Shown one piece after another: positions 8,507 through 17,072 of a DNA stretch of 45,227 bases. The notes below the pieces were generated by a model, which did no database searches, had not been told where the DNA came from, and saw only the letters and a list, made by a program, of their open reading frames with translations. Made by a program: the position numbers and the translations under genes. Origin of the DNA: Paracoccaceae bacterium (lineage in GTDB: Bacteria; Pseudomonadota; Alphaproteobacteria; Rhizobiales; Stappiaceae); contig PARB01000049.1 of NCBI GenBank assembly GCA_002709505.1, forward strand, positions 1 to 45,227. Reading direction: 5' to 3'. How positions within the stretch are numbered: position 1 is the stretch's first letter; the number at the start of each line of letters is the position of its first letter.

Positions 8507-8670
8507 CGAATCAACTCCGACGAATGCGACGGACCGAATGTGCACCGCGACCATCCGCCTGGCCACCTTTGCCATCGACACCGGCTTTGGTCATCCGCAT
8601 TCCGCCCGTCCATTGCCTGTCGGTGCGCCACGCGTCGCACAAGCGCCCCCAGTCTGAGAGGACACTAAAC

Positions 8671-9276
8671 ATGATTCCGCACCGCGCGTCCGCTTCCCGC
8701 GTTTCCCTGCGCTCCGGCTTTCGGGCCATGGCCCTTGCCCTTGTTGTTGCGATGACATGTGTCCTTGCCCCTCCGGCTAGCGCACAGCAGCCCGAGCAAT
8801 ACAGCCAGGACGAGCTTCTCAACGCCGGCCACCGCTTCTTCGGCCAGATCTCAGGCGGTCTCGCCTCGGTGATCGAGCGCGCGGTTTCGCAATACGGCCA
8901 GCCGAACGGCTATATTCTCGGCGAAGAAGGCTCCGGCGCCCTGATTGCGGGCGCCCGCTACGGCGAGGGCCAGCTCTACACCCGCAACGCCGGCACCCAT
9001 AAGGTCTTCTGGCAGGGGCCGTCCTTCGGCTGGGACGTGGGCGCCGACGGCGCCCGGACGATGATGCTCGTCTACAATCTGCCCGATACCAACGCGATCA
9101 TGCGCCGCTATGTCGGCGTTGCCGGATCGGCCTATCTCGTCGGCGGCTTTGGCATGACCGTGCTGTCGAACCACGACATCTATGTCGTGCCGGTCCGCGC
9201 CGGCGTCGGTGCCCGGCTCGGTGTCAATGTCGGCTACCTCAAGTTCACGCCCGAGCCGACGTGGAATCCGTTCTGA
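8671..9276 (+). CDS. eipA: Envelope integrity protein EipA (DUF1134)
   Basis: EipA is a periplasmic protein of alphaproteobacteria that supports cell-envelope integrity; in Brucella its loss sensitises cells to envelope stress. The 201 residues start with an N-region rich in Arg, a hydrophobic core (A-L-A-L-V-V-A-M-T-C-V-L-A) and a cleavage site at P-A-S-A-Q. The mature domain carries the signature stretches N-G-Y-I-L-G-E-E-G-S-G-A, Y-G-E-G-Q-L-Y-T and H-K-V-F-W-Q-G-P-S, and ends G-V-N-V-G-Y-L-K-F-T with the family C-terminus T-W-N-P-F. The ATG at 8671 follows GAGAGGA. The Brucella gene is reported to be CtrA-controlled, yet no TTAA-N7-TTAA site is seen in the 164 bases upstream here. Confidence 0.92.
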   Translation: MIPHRASASRVSLRSGFRAMALALVVAMTCVLAPPASAQQPEQYSQDELLNAGHRFFGQISGGLASVIERAVSQYGQPNGYILGEEGSGALIAGARYGEGQLYTRNAGTHKVFWQGPSFGWDVGADGARTMMLVYNLPDTNAIMRRYVGVAGSAYLVGGFGMTVLSNHDIYVVPVRAGVGARLGVNVGYLKFTPEPTWNPF

Positions 9277-9330
9277 CGGCATCCGCCAGCGACCGCGCGA
9301 GCAGCTCCCGCTTGGCGGAAGACCGCACGT

Positions 9331-9350
9331 CAGGTAAGCATCAGGTAAGA
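9331..9350. repeat. Two direct TCAGGTAAG repeats before the coiled-coil gene
   Basis: TCAGGTAAG occurs at 9331-9339 and 9342-9350, an 11-base period of about one helical turn. The pair lies about 70 bases upstream of the next gene and could be a tandem operator. No binding protein is known. Confidence 0.4.
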
Positions 9351-9420
9351 AGACGGGATCGAAGTCGGCGCAGACGCGCGGCCAGATGATCCGCGCGCGG
9401 CGAAACAGTGGTGGTCGGTC

Positions 9421-10650
9421 TTGATTGAAGCGGCAATGCTTGTGGTACTGGGCGCCTGCCTTGCGGGCCTCGTCGCGCTGGCGATGCTGCCTGCGATCTG
9501 GCGCCGCGCGGTGCGCCTGACGCGCCAGGCCGTCGAGGCCACCAGCCCGATGACCCACGCCGACGTGCGCGCGGAAATCAGCAGCCTGCGCGCCAGCCAT
9601 GCGCTGGAGCAGCGCCGCCTGGAAAGCGGCCTGGAACGGCTTCAGGCCGAAACCGCATCCAACCGCATTGCCCGGGACCGGGCGGAGAGCGCGGCCAACG
9701 ACCTGCGCAAGGAAATGCTCGCTCGCGACCAGGCGCTGGCCGAGGCGGCGGCGCGCGAAGACGGGCTGCGCCGGGACATCCAGGAACGCGAGGAAGCCGT
9801 CGCCATGGCCAAGGCGCGCCAGCGCGAGCTGGAACGCAGCCTGAAGCGCATGATGGCCTCGGCCGGCGACGGCGCGACCGGGCCCGCGGCCGTGCCGACG
9901 GACAGTGCGGAGACGGCTTCGGCCTGGCAGGCCGAGTCAGACGCCAGCATCGCCCGCGCATCCGATCTTGCCCGGATCGCCGGACTTGAATCGGAAATCA
10001 CCGCCTTGAAACGCAAGCTCGAAGCCGCGGAACAAAAGGCGCGCGACGCCGCGGGCGCCGGGTCGGCCGAGGGATCGCCCGCGCCGCCGGCGGAGACCGA
10101 CCGGCGCCGCTTCGGCCAGCAGAACAACCGGCTGTTTGAAGTGGAATCCAAGCTGATCGCCGCGCAGGCGGAAATCACCCGACTGTCCATTCTGCTGGAA
10201 GAATCCGGTCAGCCCGGATCGACCGACGCGCAGCCTGCGACCGCCGACAGCGCACAGCGGCTCACGCGTCTGACTGCCGACGCGGAGCGGCTGGAGGCGG
10301 AAAACGCCCGCCTGCGGGCCGAATTGCACAGCAACGACGCCTTCATGTCGATGCGCCGCGAGCTCTCGGACCTTGCGGCCTCCGTGATGGCGAGCCTTGA
10401 GGGCGAAGCGGATACCGCACAAAAGGATAAGAGCCCGGCTGCGCCGGGAAACGCCAGAACCGCGCCCGAGCCAAGCGCCGGCAACAGCGACGAGCCGGCG
10501 GACCCGCAGCCCGGCAAGGACACCCAGACGTCGCTCTCCGCACGCATCCGCGCGGCCCGCAAGCGTCTGAAGCCGGACAATGGGCCCGGTGCAGCGTCGG
10601 ACACGGCCGCGCAGGAGACGCCTGCATCGAAAGAAAAGGCCGGGGTCTGA
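9421..10650 (+). CDS. Membrane-anchored coiled-coil protein of unknown function
   Basis: The 409-residue product has one N-terminal membrane helix (M-L-V-V-L-G-A-C-L-A-G-L-V-A-L-A-M-L), then P-A-I-W-R-R-A-V-R-L-T-R, a motif I recognise from hypothetical proteins of rhizobia. About 110 residues of long heptad-rich coiled coil follow (R-R-L-E-S-G-L-E-R-L-Q-A-E), then further coiled segments separated by Ala/Pro/Glu-rich linkers, and a basic tail (R-I-R-A-A-R-K-R-L-K-P). The start is TTG at 9421 or ATG at 9436; neither has a strong Shine-Dalgarno. It is co-oriented with eipA, 144 bases away, so an envelope-scaffold role is possible but is only an inference. No enzymatic motif is visible. Confidence 0.75.
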   Translation: MIEAAMLVVLGACLAGLVALAMLPAIWRRAVRLTRQAVEATSPMTHADVRAEISSLRASHALEQRRLESGLERLQAETASNRIARDRAESAANDLRKEMLARDQALAEAAAREDGLRRDIQEREEAVAMAKARQRELERSLKRMMASAGDGATGPAAVPTDSAETASAWQAESDASIARASDLARIAGLESEITALKRKLEAAEQKARDAAGAGSAEGSPAPPAETDRRRFGQQNNRLFEVESKLIAAQAEITRLSILLEESGQPGSTDAQPATADSAQRLTRLTADAERLEAENARLRAELHSNDAFMSMRRELSDLAASVMASLEGEADTAQKDKSPAAPGNARTAPEPSAGNSDEPADPQPGKDTQTSLSARIRAARKRLKPDNGPGAASDTAAQETPASKEKAGV

Positions 10651-10836
10651 ACCTTCCGTCGACCACGACCCGTCCGCTAACCGGCACGTTTGGCGAAATC
10701 CGACACGGCAGACGACTGTCTCGGGACGCGTGGACGGCGCCGCAGGGAACGGTGTTTGGAACTATGACCTGGGAAAGCCGGCTCGTGGACCGCGTCAGGG
10801 GCTGACCGGAAAACCGGACGGCGACCCTTGCGAAAA

Positions 10837-10912
10837 TGGTACCCCCAAGGGGACTCGAACCCCTGTTTCCGCCGTGAGAGGGCGGCGTCCTAGACCGCTA
10901 GACGATGGGGGC
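10837..10912 (-). tRNA. tRNA-Glu (anticodon CTC)
   Basis: On the minus strand the cloverleaf begins GCCCCCATCGTCTAG. The acceptor stem GCCCCCA / TGGGGGT pairs with one G-T. The anticodon stem CCGCC/GGCGG encloses loop CTCTCAC, giving anticodon CTC. The T-arm is AGGGG TTCGAGT CCCCT-like. Discriminator A is followed by an encoded CCA at 10837-10839. The length is 76 with CCA. Confidence 0.97.
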
Positions 10913-10940
10913 ATCGCTGGTCTTCGACGAGAAGAAGCGC

Positions 10941-10969
10941 GGTATAGACCGGGGCGCTGACGAATGCAA
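10941..10969 (-). promoter_or_regulatory. Housekeeping promoter of tRNA-Glu
   Basis: TTGCAT and TATACC are separated by exactly 17 bases. The -10 element lies about 28 bases upstream of the mature tRNA 5' end. Confidence 0.6.
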
Positions 10970-11033
10970 GCACCGATAACGCGGAATTCGCGAGTTGCCC
11001 CCAGCCCGTGGAAACCGGCTGGCAAAGACCGCC

Positions 11034-11390
11034 CTATCGCGAAACGAAGGCGGTCTCGCCGATCACGGTTCCGGTCATCGGGTCGAGATAGAGCAGCTTG
11101 CTTGCCGCGCCCTCGCGCACCAGCAGGATCAGCCGCCCCTCGGCCAGCGCCATGCTTTCCACGCGGCCATCCTTGCCGATGGCGATGGTAGCGGCTATAT
11201 CGCTTGCATCCGGCGGCGAGGCGCGGTCGGACAATCTGTAGATGATCGCCGCGAAAACCGCCACGAAGCCGAGCGTCATGATCAGTCCGGACACGGCGAG
11301 CAGGCGTTTCAGTTTCGCCTGAAGACGTTCTGCGGCCGGGTCAAGCGGCGGCTCCGTCTGGCTGTCGTCGTCCAAACCCGGATGTGTCAT
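11034..11390 (-). CDS. Small single-pass membrane protein divergent from rluD
   Basis: The 118-residue protein has a charged N-terminus (D-D-D-S-Q-T-E-P-P-L-D), one membrane helix (L-A-V-S-G-L-I-M-T-L-G-F-V-A-V-F-A-A-I-I-Y) and a small C-terminal domain likely in the periplasm with repeating beta-type strands (R-L-I-L-L-V-R-E, K-L-L-Y-L-D-P-M-T-G). It resembles small hypothetical proteins found next to rluD in related bacteria; function is unknown. I start at the ATG at 11390 (M-T-H-P-G-L); the open frame continues to 11438 but that would overlap rluD more. The two divergent start codons share the bases CATG. Confidence 0.65.
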   Translation of the reverse strand: MTHPGLDDDSQTEPPLDPAAERLQAKLKRLLAVSGLIMTLGFVAVFAAIIYRLSDRASPPDASDIAATIAIGKDGRVESMALAEGRLILLVREGAASKLLYLDPMTGTVIGETAFVSR

Positions 11391-12432
11391 GTCGATGTCC
11401 ACCAATGAAATGCCGGATTTCGGTCCGGCCGAAATCACTGCCGGTCCGCAGGATGCGGGCGTCCGTCTGGACGCCTGTCTGGCGCGGCACGTTCAGGATA
11501 TCAGCCGCAACCGCATCCAGTCCCTGATCAGGGAAGGTCACGTGCGCGTCGGCGCGCGGACCATAGTCGAGCCCAAATACCGGGTCAACGAAGGAGACGA
11601 ACTCTCCCTCGACCTGCCGGAGCCGGAGCCGGCGGAGCCCGAAGCCCAGGACATCCCTCTCGTCGTCGCCTATGAGGACGAGCATCTGATCGTCATCGAC
11701 AAGCCGGCCGGACTGGTGGTTCACCCGGGCGCCGGCCATGCCACCGGCACGCTCGTCAACGCCCTCCTGCACCATTGCGGCGACAGCCTGTCCGGCATCG
11801 GCGGCGTCAAGCGTCCGGGCATCGTCCACCGCCTCGACAAGGACACCAGCGGACTGCTCGTGGTCGCCAAGACCGATGCCGCGCATCAGGGCCTGAGCGC
11901 GCAATTTGCCGATCACGGCCGCACCGGTCCGCTCGAACGCGAATATTCCGCGCTGGTCTGGGGCGCGCCCTCGCATCTGAAGGGCACGGTCGACGCCAAC
12001 CTCGGGCGCTCCACCCACAATCGCCAGAAGATCGCGGTCTTCCGCTCCGGCGGGCGCAACGCCATCACCCATTGGCAGGTGCGCGAGCGCTTTCTGGAGC
12101 CCGGACCGCAGCCCAAGGGCGCGCCGGCGATCGCCGCGCTGCTGACCTGCCGGCTGGAGACCGGCCGCACCCACCAGATCCGCGTCCACATGGCCCATAT
12201 CGGCCATCCGCTTGTGGGCGATGCCGATTACGGTGCGGGCTTTCGCACCAAGGCGACCCGGCTGGACGAGCCGGCAAAGAGCATCGTCCAGGCTTTCCCG
12301 CGCCAGGCGCTGCATGCCGGACTGCTCGCCTTCGAGCACCCCGCGACCGGCGAGACCCTGCGCTTTGAAAGTCCCCGTCCGGACGACCTGGAGGGCCTGA
12401 TCGGAGCATTTCGATCTATTTCCCAACGTTAA
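11389..12432 (+). CDS. rluD: 23S rRNA pseudouridine synthase RluD
   Basis: RluD converts uridines in helix 69 of 23S rRNA (positions 1911, 1915 and 1917 in E. coli) to pseudouridine. The 347-residue protein has an N-terminal S4 RNA-binding domain (residues about 20-85, R-L-D-A-C-L-A-R and R-I-Q-S-L-I-R-E-G-H-V) and the synthase domain with the signature H-R-L-D-K-D-T-S-G; D150 is the catalytic aspartate. The T-G-R-T-H-Q-I-R-V-H-M-A-H-I-G-H-P motif is also present. ATGs at 11389, 11395 and 11410 are all possible starts. The gene ends 155 bases before rpoH and the pair may be partly co-transcribed. Confidence 0.93.
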   Translation: MSMSTNEMPDFGPAEITAGPQDAGVRLDACLARHVQDISRNRIQSLIREGHVRVGARTIVEPKYRVNEGDELSLDLPEPEPAEPEAQDIPLVVAYEDEHLIVIDKPAGLVVHPGAGHATGTLVNALLHHCGDSLSGIGGVKRPGIVHRLDKDTSGLLVVAKTDAAHQGLSAQFADHGRTGPLEREYSALVWGAPSHLKGTVDANLGRSTHNRQKIAVFRSGGRNAITHWQVRERFLEPGPQPKGAPAIAALLTCRLETGRTHQIRVHMAHIGHPLVGDADYGAGFRTKATRLDEPAKSIVQAFPRQALHAGLLAFEHPATGETLRFESPRPDDLEGLIGAFRSISQR

Positions 12433-12447
12433 AATGCAAAATCAGGC

Positions 12448-12478
12448 CGTGTTTTTGTCAATTTGATCCTTATATTGG
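12448..12478 (+). promoter_or_regulatory. Candidate RpoH-type promoter of rpoH
   Basis: CGTG-N17-CTTATATTGG differs at one base from the alphaproteobacterial heat-shock consensus CTTG-N17/18-CYTATNTNNG; the -10 half is a full match. It lies about 110 bases upstream of the rpoH start and would allow autoregulation. Confidence 0.5.
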
Positions 12479-12587
12479 GCATCGGCGTGCCGTTTGGGCG
12501 CCGACGGGGATGCCCTTTGATGGCGGTTTTGCGGCGACTTCTGCCGCGTCGCGCCTGAGGGATCACATTGGGAGAAAGGGTGCATTC

Positions 12588-13490
12588 ATGGCCCAGAATA
12601 TTCCGGTTCTGAGTTCCGGCGAGGGCGGGCTCAGCCGATACCTGGACGAAATCCGCAGGTTCCCCATGCTGGAACCGCAAGAAGAATACATGCTCGCCAA
12701 GCGCTACAAGGAACATGAGGACCCGCAGGCCGCGGAACGCCTCGTGACCTCGCACTTGCGCCTGGTCGCCAAGATCGCCATGGGCTATCGCGGCTACGGT
12801 CTGCCGATCTCAGAGGTCGTCTCGGAAGGCAATGTCGGACTGATGCAGGCGGTCAAGCGCTTCGAGCCGGACAAGGGCTTCCGGCTCGCGACCTACGCCA
12901 TGTGGTGGATCAAGGCGGCGATCCAGGAGTACATCCTGCGCTCCTGGTCGCTGGTCAAGATGGGCACCACGGCGAGCCAGAAACGCCTGTTCTTCAACCT
13001 GCGCCGCCTCAAGGGCAAGATCCAGGCGCTGGAGGAAGGCGATCTGAAGCCCGATCAGGTCACCGAGATCGCGACCAAGCTCGGCGTCAGCGAGACCGAC
13101 GTGATCTCGATGAACCGCCGGCTCGCCGGCGACGCCTCGCTGAACTCGCCGATCCGCGCCGAAGCCGACAGCGGCGAATGGCAGGACTGGCTGGTCGACG
13201 AGAGCGAGAGCCAGGAAACGCTCTACGCCCGGCAGGAAGAGCTGGACATGCGCCGCAAGCTGCTTGGCGACGCCATGGACGTCTTGAACGAGCGCGAGCG
13301 GCGGATCTTCGAGGCCCGGCGCCTGTCGGAAGACCCGATCACGCTGGAAGACCTCTCGACCGAATTCGGCGTCAGCCGCGAGCGCGTGCGCCAGATCGAG
13401 GTGCGCGCCTTCGAAAAGGTTCAAAAGGCGGTGCGCCGCGGCGCCAAGGAACTGGAACAGCGCCCGGCCGAACTGGCCGACCACAGCTGA
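12588..13490 (+). CDS. rpoH: Heat-shock sigma factor RpoH (sigma 32)
   Basis: RpoH directs RNA polymerase to heat-shock promoters. The 300 residues show region 1.2/2.1 (S-R-Y-L-D-E-I-R-R-F-P-M-L), the region 2 core (T-S-H-L-R-L-V-A-K-I-A, then F-R-L-A-T-Y-A-M-W-W-I-K-A), the RpoH box near Q-K-R-L-F-F-N-L-R-R, and region 4.2 (S-R-E-R-V-R-Q-I-E-V-R-A-F). The RpoH box separates it from RpoD. The start ATG at 12588 follows GGGAGAAAGG with suitable spacing; the frame upstream to 12510 is leader. Many alphaproteobacteria carry several rpoH copies; which one this is cannot be told. Confidence 0.95.
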   Translation: MAQNIPVLSSGEGGLSRYLDEIRRFPMLEPQEEYMLAKRYKEHEDPQAAERLVTSHLRLVAKIAMGYRGYGLPISEVVSEGNVGLMQAVKRFEPDKGFRLATYAMWWIKAAIQEYILRSWSLVKMGTTASQKRLFFNLRRLKGKIQALEEGDLKPDQVTEIATKLGVSETDVISMNRRLAGDASLNSPIRAEADSGEWQDWLVDESESQETLYARQEELDMRRKLLGDAMDVLNERERRIFEARRLSEDPITLEDLSTEFGVSRERVRQIEVRAFEKVQKAVRRGAKELEQRPAELADHS

Positions 13491-13536
13491 CGCGCGGCCG
13501 CCGCGCCGCCGGCGCTTCCGCAGACCAAGTGATGCC

Positions 13537-13573
13537 AACGCCCCGTCTCCTTGCAGGAGGCGGGGCGTTTTTC
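13537..13573 (+). terminator. Strong rho-independent terminator of rpoH
   Basis: AACGCCCCG-T-CTCC and GGAG-G-CGGGGCGTT form a long GC stem with a short loop, then five T. It lies 46 bases after the rpoH stop. Confidence 0.93.
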
Positions 13574-13664
13574 TAACGTGACGACCTTCGCCCTGTTCGC
13601 GCTCCTCTCACTCGGGAGCGCGAGGCCCGAGAGGATGGCGCGCGGTGCCGGAAACGAAACGCCA

Positions 13665-15851
13665 ATGCGGATGAGCCGCCGCAAGCATCTTGCCGTCGCG
13701 GGCGTGGCAGGCGTTTTCCTGCTGGTCGTGACGCTGTTGCGGGCCATGGACCCGGCTTTCGTGGAATCCATCCGCCTGATGGGGTTCGACACCTATCAGC
13801 GCCTCTGGCCGCGCGCGGACGACGATTATCCCGTTCGCATCGTCGACATCGACGAGCGCTCGCTCGCCGTTCACGGCCAATGGCCCTGGCGCCGCGACAC
13901 GCTCGCCGCACTGACGGATGCCCTGGCGGAGATGGGCGCCGCGGTCGTCGCCTATGACATGATCTTCGCCGAGCCCGACCGGCTGTCGCCGCACCGCTAC
14001 CTGCCCGAACTTGAGCAGGTGCCGGAGCTGAAGGCGCAGGCGCTTCCCGACACTGACGCCGCCTTTGCCGAGGCGCTCGCCCGCATGCCGGTCGTGCTCG
14101 GATATGCGCTGCGGTCCGATGCGGACGGCGGCACGCCCGCCTCCAAAGCGGGTTTCGCCTACGCCGGCAGCAACCCGGCGGCCTCCCTGCCCGGGTTTCC
14201 CTCCGCGCTCAAGAGCCTCGACATGCTGGAGGCCCGGGCCGCCGGCAGCGGCAGCCTCAGCCTGTCGGCCCGCGACACCTCGGGGATCGTGCGGCGCATT
14301 CCGATGCTGGTGACAAATGGAGAGGCCCTGTTTCCCTCGCTGTCGATGGAGGCCTTGCGCGTCGCGCAAGGGGCCAGCGGCTATATCGTGCGCAGCGCGG
14401 ATGCCAGCGGCGAGCTCGCCGTGGGCGGTGCCGCGGTGACCGAGGTCAAGGTCGGCGCGGTTTCCTTTCCGACGACCGCCATCGGCGAGCTCTGGGTCTA
14501 TTTCAACGCCGACCGCAAGGACCGCTACATCTCCGCGGCCGACGTCCTCGATCCCGCCAAACGCCAGGAGCTGCAATCGGAGATCGAAGGCCGGATCATC
14601 TATGTCGGCACTTCCTCGATCGGGCTGTTCGATATCCGCACCACCCCGCTTGGTGAACTGGTGCCGGGGGTCTCCGTGCATGCGCAGGCGACCGAACAGA
14701 TCCTGTCCGGCGATTTTCTCGCCCGCCCCGACTGGGCCTATGGCGCCGAGATCATCGCGACCGTCGCGATCGGGCTGATCATCATCGCCCTGGTCCTTGC
14801 GGTCGGCGCGGGATGGGCGGCGCTGATCGGCGGAGCCATCGCCGCCGCGCTCTATGCGGGGGCAGTGCATCTGTTTCGCACGCAAGGGCTGCTGCTCGAT
14901 CCGGTCTATCCCACGGCCGCGAACCTCTTCGTCTATGCCGCCGCGACCGCGCTGCTCTATGTGCTGACCGAGCGCGAGAAGCAGTTCGTCCGCACCGCCT
15001 TCGGCCAGTATCTCGCGCCGGAAATGGTGCGCCGCCTGGAAAGCGCGCCGGACACGCTGAAACTCGGCGGCGAGATGCGCGACATGACGATCCTCTTCAT
15101 GGATGTGCGCGGTTTCACGCCGATTTCCGAGCAATTGACGCCGACCGAACTCGTCGCCTTCCTCAATGCGCTGCTGTCCCCGCTCAGCGAGGAGATCCAG
15201 CGTCACGGCGGCACGATCGACAAATACATCGGCGACAGCATCATGGCCTTCTGGAACGCGCCGATGGAGGTGGAGGATCACGCCCGCAAGGCGGCGCAGG
15301 CCGCGCTGGCGATGCTGCGCGTGGTCGACGAGTTGAACGCGAGCGACGCCTTCGGCTTCAAGGCGCGCGACATGCCGCAAAAAACCGTTCAGATCGGCGT
15401 CGGACTGAACAGCGGCGAGGCCTGCGTCGGCAACATGGGCTCTAGCCGCCGGTTCAACTACTCGGTGATCGGCGACGCGGTGAACATCGCCGCACGGATC
15501 GAATCGAGCTGCAAGGGCATCGGCGCGGATTGCGTCGTGTCGGAAACGACCGCCCGTGCCGCGCCCGACTTCGCGCTGCTGGAGGCCGGTGCGATCCCGC
15601 TGAAGGGCAAGAGCGTGCCGATCACGCTGTTCGCGCTCGCCGGCGATCCCGCCTATGCGGCAACGCCCGCCTTTGCGGATCTTGCCGCCAAGCACGAGCG
15701 GATGATGGGCGCGATTTCGACGGAGGATGCCCCGGCCGCCCGCAGGGCGCTCGACGCCTGCCGCGCTTGCGCGCCGCCGCATCTCTCGGCCTTCTACGAC
15801 CGCTTCGCGGAACGGATCGCCGCGATGGCTCCCGCCTCCCCGGCGTTGTGA
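13665..15851 (+). CDS. CHASE2-domain class III adenylate cyclase
   Basis: The protein makes cyclic AMP from ATP under control of an extracytoplasmic sensor. Order: short basic N-terminus and membrane helix (H-L-A-V-A-G-V-A-G-V-F-L-L-V-V), a large CHASE2 sensor (about residues 30-360, with V-R-I-V-D-I-D-E-R-S-L and V-V-A-Y-D-M-I-F-A-E), three membrane helices, then the cyclase domain. Metal-binding aspartates are near 480 (F-M-D-V-R-G-F) and 524 (Y-I-G-D-S-I); the adenine-specifying lysine is K520; V-I-G-D-A-V-N-I-A-A-R-I-E supplies the remaining catalytic residues. The full set is intact, so it should be active as an adenylate cyclase. The ligand of CHASE2 is unknown. Start could also be ATG at 13635 or 13671. 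Confidence 0.92.
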   Translation: MRMSRRKHLAVAGVAGVFLLVVTLLRAMDPAFVESIRLMGFDTYQRLWPRADDDYPVRIVDIDERSLAVHGQWPWRRDTLAALTDALAEMGAAVVAYDMIFAEPDRLSPHRYLPELEQVPELKAQALPDTDAAFAEALARMPVVLGYALRSDADGGTPASKAGFAYAGSNPAASLPGFPSALKSLDMLEARAAGSGSLSLSARDTSGIVRRIPMLVTNGEALFPSLSMEALRVAQGASGYIVRSADASGELAVGGAAVTEVKVGAVSFPTTAIGELWVYFNADRKDRYISAADVLDPAKRQELQSEIEGRIIYVGTSSIGLFDIRTTPLGELVPGVSVHAQATEQILSGDFLARPDWAYGAEIIATVAIGLIIIALVLAVGAGWAALIGGAIAAALYAGAVHLFRTQGLLLDPVYPTAANLFVYAAATALLYVLTEREKQFVRTAFGQYLAPEMVRRLESAPDTLKLGGEMRDMTILFMDVRGFTPISEQLTPTELVAFLNALLSPLSEEIQRHGGTIDKYIGDSIMAFWNAPMEVEDHARKAAQAALAMLRVVDELNASDAFGFKARDMPQKTVQIGVGLNSGEACVGNMGSSRRFNYSVIGDAVNIAARIESSCKGIGADCVVSETTARAAPDFALLEAGAIPLKGKSVPITLFALAGDPAYAATPAFADLAAKHERMMGAISTEDAPAARRALDACRACAPPHLSAFYDRFAERIAAMAPASPAL

Positions 15852-15863
15852 GGACACGAAGGA

Positions 15864-16805
15864 TCAGCGGCCCTCGCCCGTCGGCTTCGACACCGGCCGG
15901 TCACGCGGTGCAAACAGCTTGAACACCCGCCCGTCGAGCACGCACAGGCCTGCGAGCAGGATCGCCATGCCGGCAAACTGGACGCCGGAAAGCGCCTCGC
16001 CCAGAAATCCCGCACCGATCGCGGTCGCGGTCACCGGCACCAAAAGGGTCACAAGCGAGGCATTGGTCGCCCCGGCTTCGCGCAGAAGGCGAAAATAGAT
16101 CAGATAGGCGAACGCCGTGCACAGGACGCCAAGCAGCGCCATCGCGATCCAGCCCTGCGCGCTTGTCTCGGCCACACGCCAGCCCGCCCCCTGCCATGTC
16201 GTCGCCTGCCAGGCAGCCAGCGGCGCCATCAGCAGCGTCGAGCCGGTCAGCTGGCCGGCGGCGGCAACCAGAATGGAAACCCCGGAAAACCAGCGGGCAA
16301 AGGTCGCGGCGAAGGCATAGGAGAGCGCTGCGCCCAGAAACAGCATCTTCGCCCACAGGGGCTCCGTGCCGATGCCGAACAGGCCCGGCGACAGCAGCAC
16401 CGCGACCCCGACGAAACCGAGAGCGATGCCGGCAACCCGGGTGGCCTTGAGAACTTCCTGCGAAAACACCAGCGAGGCGACGATCACGGTGAAGATCGGC
16501 GTCGACGCATTGAGGATCGAGGCAAGGCTCGCGCTCACCTCCGTCTGCCCCCAGAAGATCAGCGAGAAGGGGATCGCGTTGTTCAAAAAGCCCATCAGCA
16601 GAAACGCGAGAAGCATGTCGGGGGCTGTCGGGAACCGCAGGCCGCGAAGCCGCAGGATGACATGCAGCACGACGGCCGCAATCGCAACCCGCGCGAAGAC
16701 CAGCACGAGCGGCGGGATTTCCGCGACCGCAAGCTTGGCGAGGGGAAAAGTCCCGCCCCAGATCAGGGCGAGCAGGCACAGCAACGACCAGTTTTTCAGG
16801 CTCAT
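15864..16805 (-). CDS. EamA/DMT-family permease
   Basis: The 313-residue protein has ten predicted membrane helices made of two EamA repeats, with the family start W-S-L-L-C-L-L-A-L-I-W-G-G-T-F-P-L-A-K and the second repeat ending A-L-L-G-V-L-C-T-A-F-A-Y-L-I-Y-F. Members export amino acids, metabolites or drugs; the substrate cannot be read from sequence. It is convergent with the cyclase gene, with stop codons only 12 bases apart, and divergent from the MFS gene. Confidence 0.9.
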   Translation of the reverse strand: MSLKNWSLLCLLALIWGGTFPLAKLAVAEIPPLVLVFARVAIAAVVLHVILRLRGLRFPTAPDMLLAFLLMGFLNNAIPFSLIFWGQTEVSASLASILNASTPIFTVIVASLVFSQEVLKATRVAGIALGFVGVAVLLSPGLFGIGTEPLWAKMLFLGAALSYAFAATFARWFSGVSILVAAAGQLTGSTLLMAPLAAWQATTWQGAGWRVAETSAQGWIAMALLGVLCTAFAYLIYFRLLREAGATNASLVTLLVPVTATAIGAGFLGEALSGVQFAGMAILLAGLCVLDGRVFKLFAPRDRPVSKPTGEGR

Positions 16806-17072
16806 CTCGGCAAATCCGGTTCGGCCGGGGAGCGACCGCTGTCAGGCGGCGAGGACTATCACCTTCGCCGCGCCGAAAACACCCGATTTGCGAGACCGGA
16901 TCGCCCGCCGGGGTGCGCCGCCTGCGTTGCACGCAATGCGGACCGGCAAAAAACGACCGGATCACCGGCTTGCTCCGGCACGCAATCCCGGTCACTGTCT
17001 TTGAGAGCGTCTTTCGTTCTCGCACGCGCTGCCAGCCGAATTTCCGATCAGCCCTCCGTTTCGCATTTTCCG

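Noticed and set aside
13608..15857. Long open frame antisense to the adenylate cyclase gene
   Set aside because: It is rich in Arg, Gly and His from high-GC antisense composition; the sense frame has all catalytic motifs of a cyclase.
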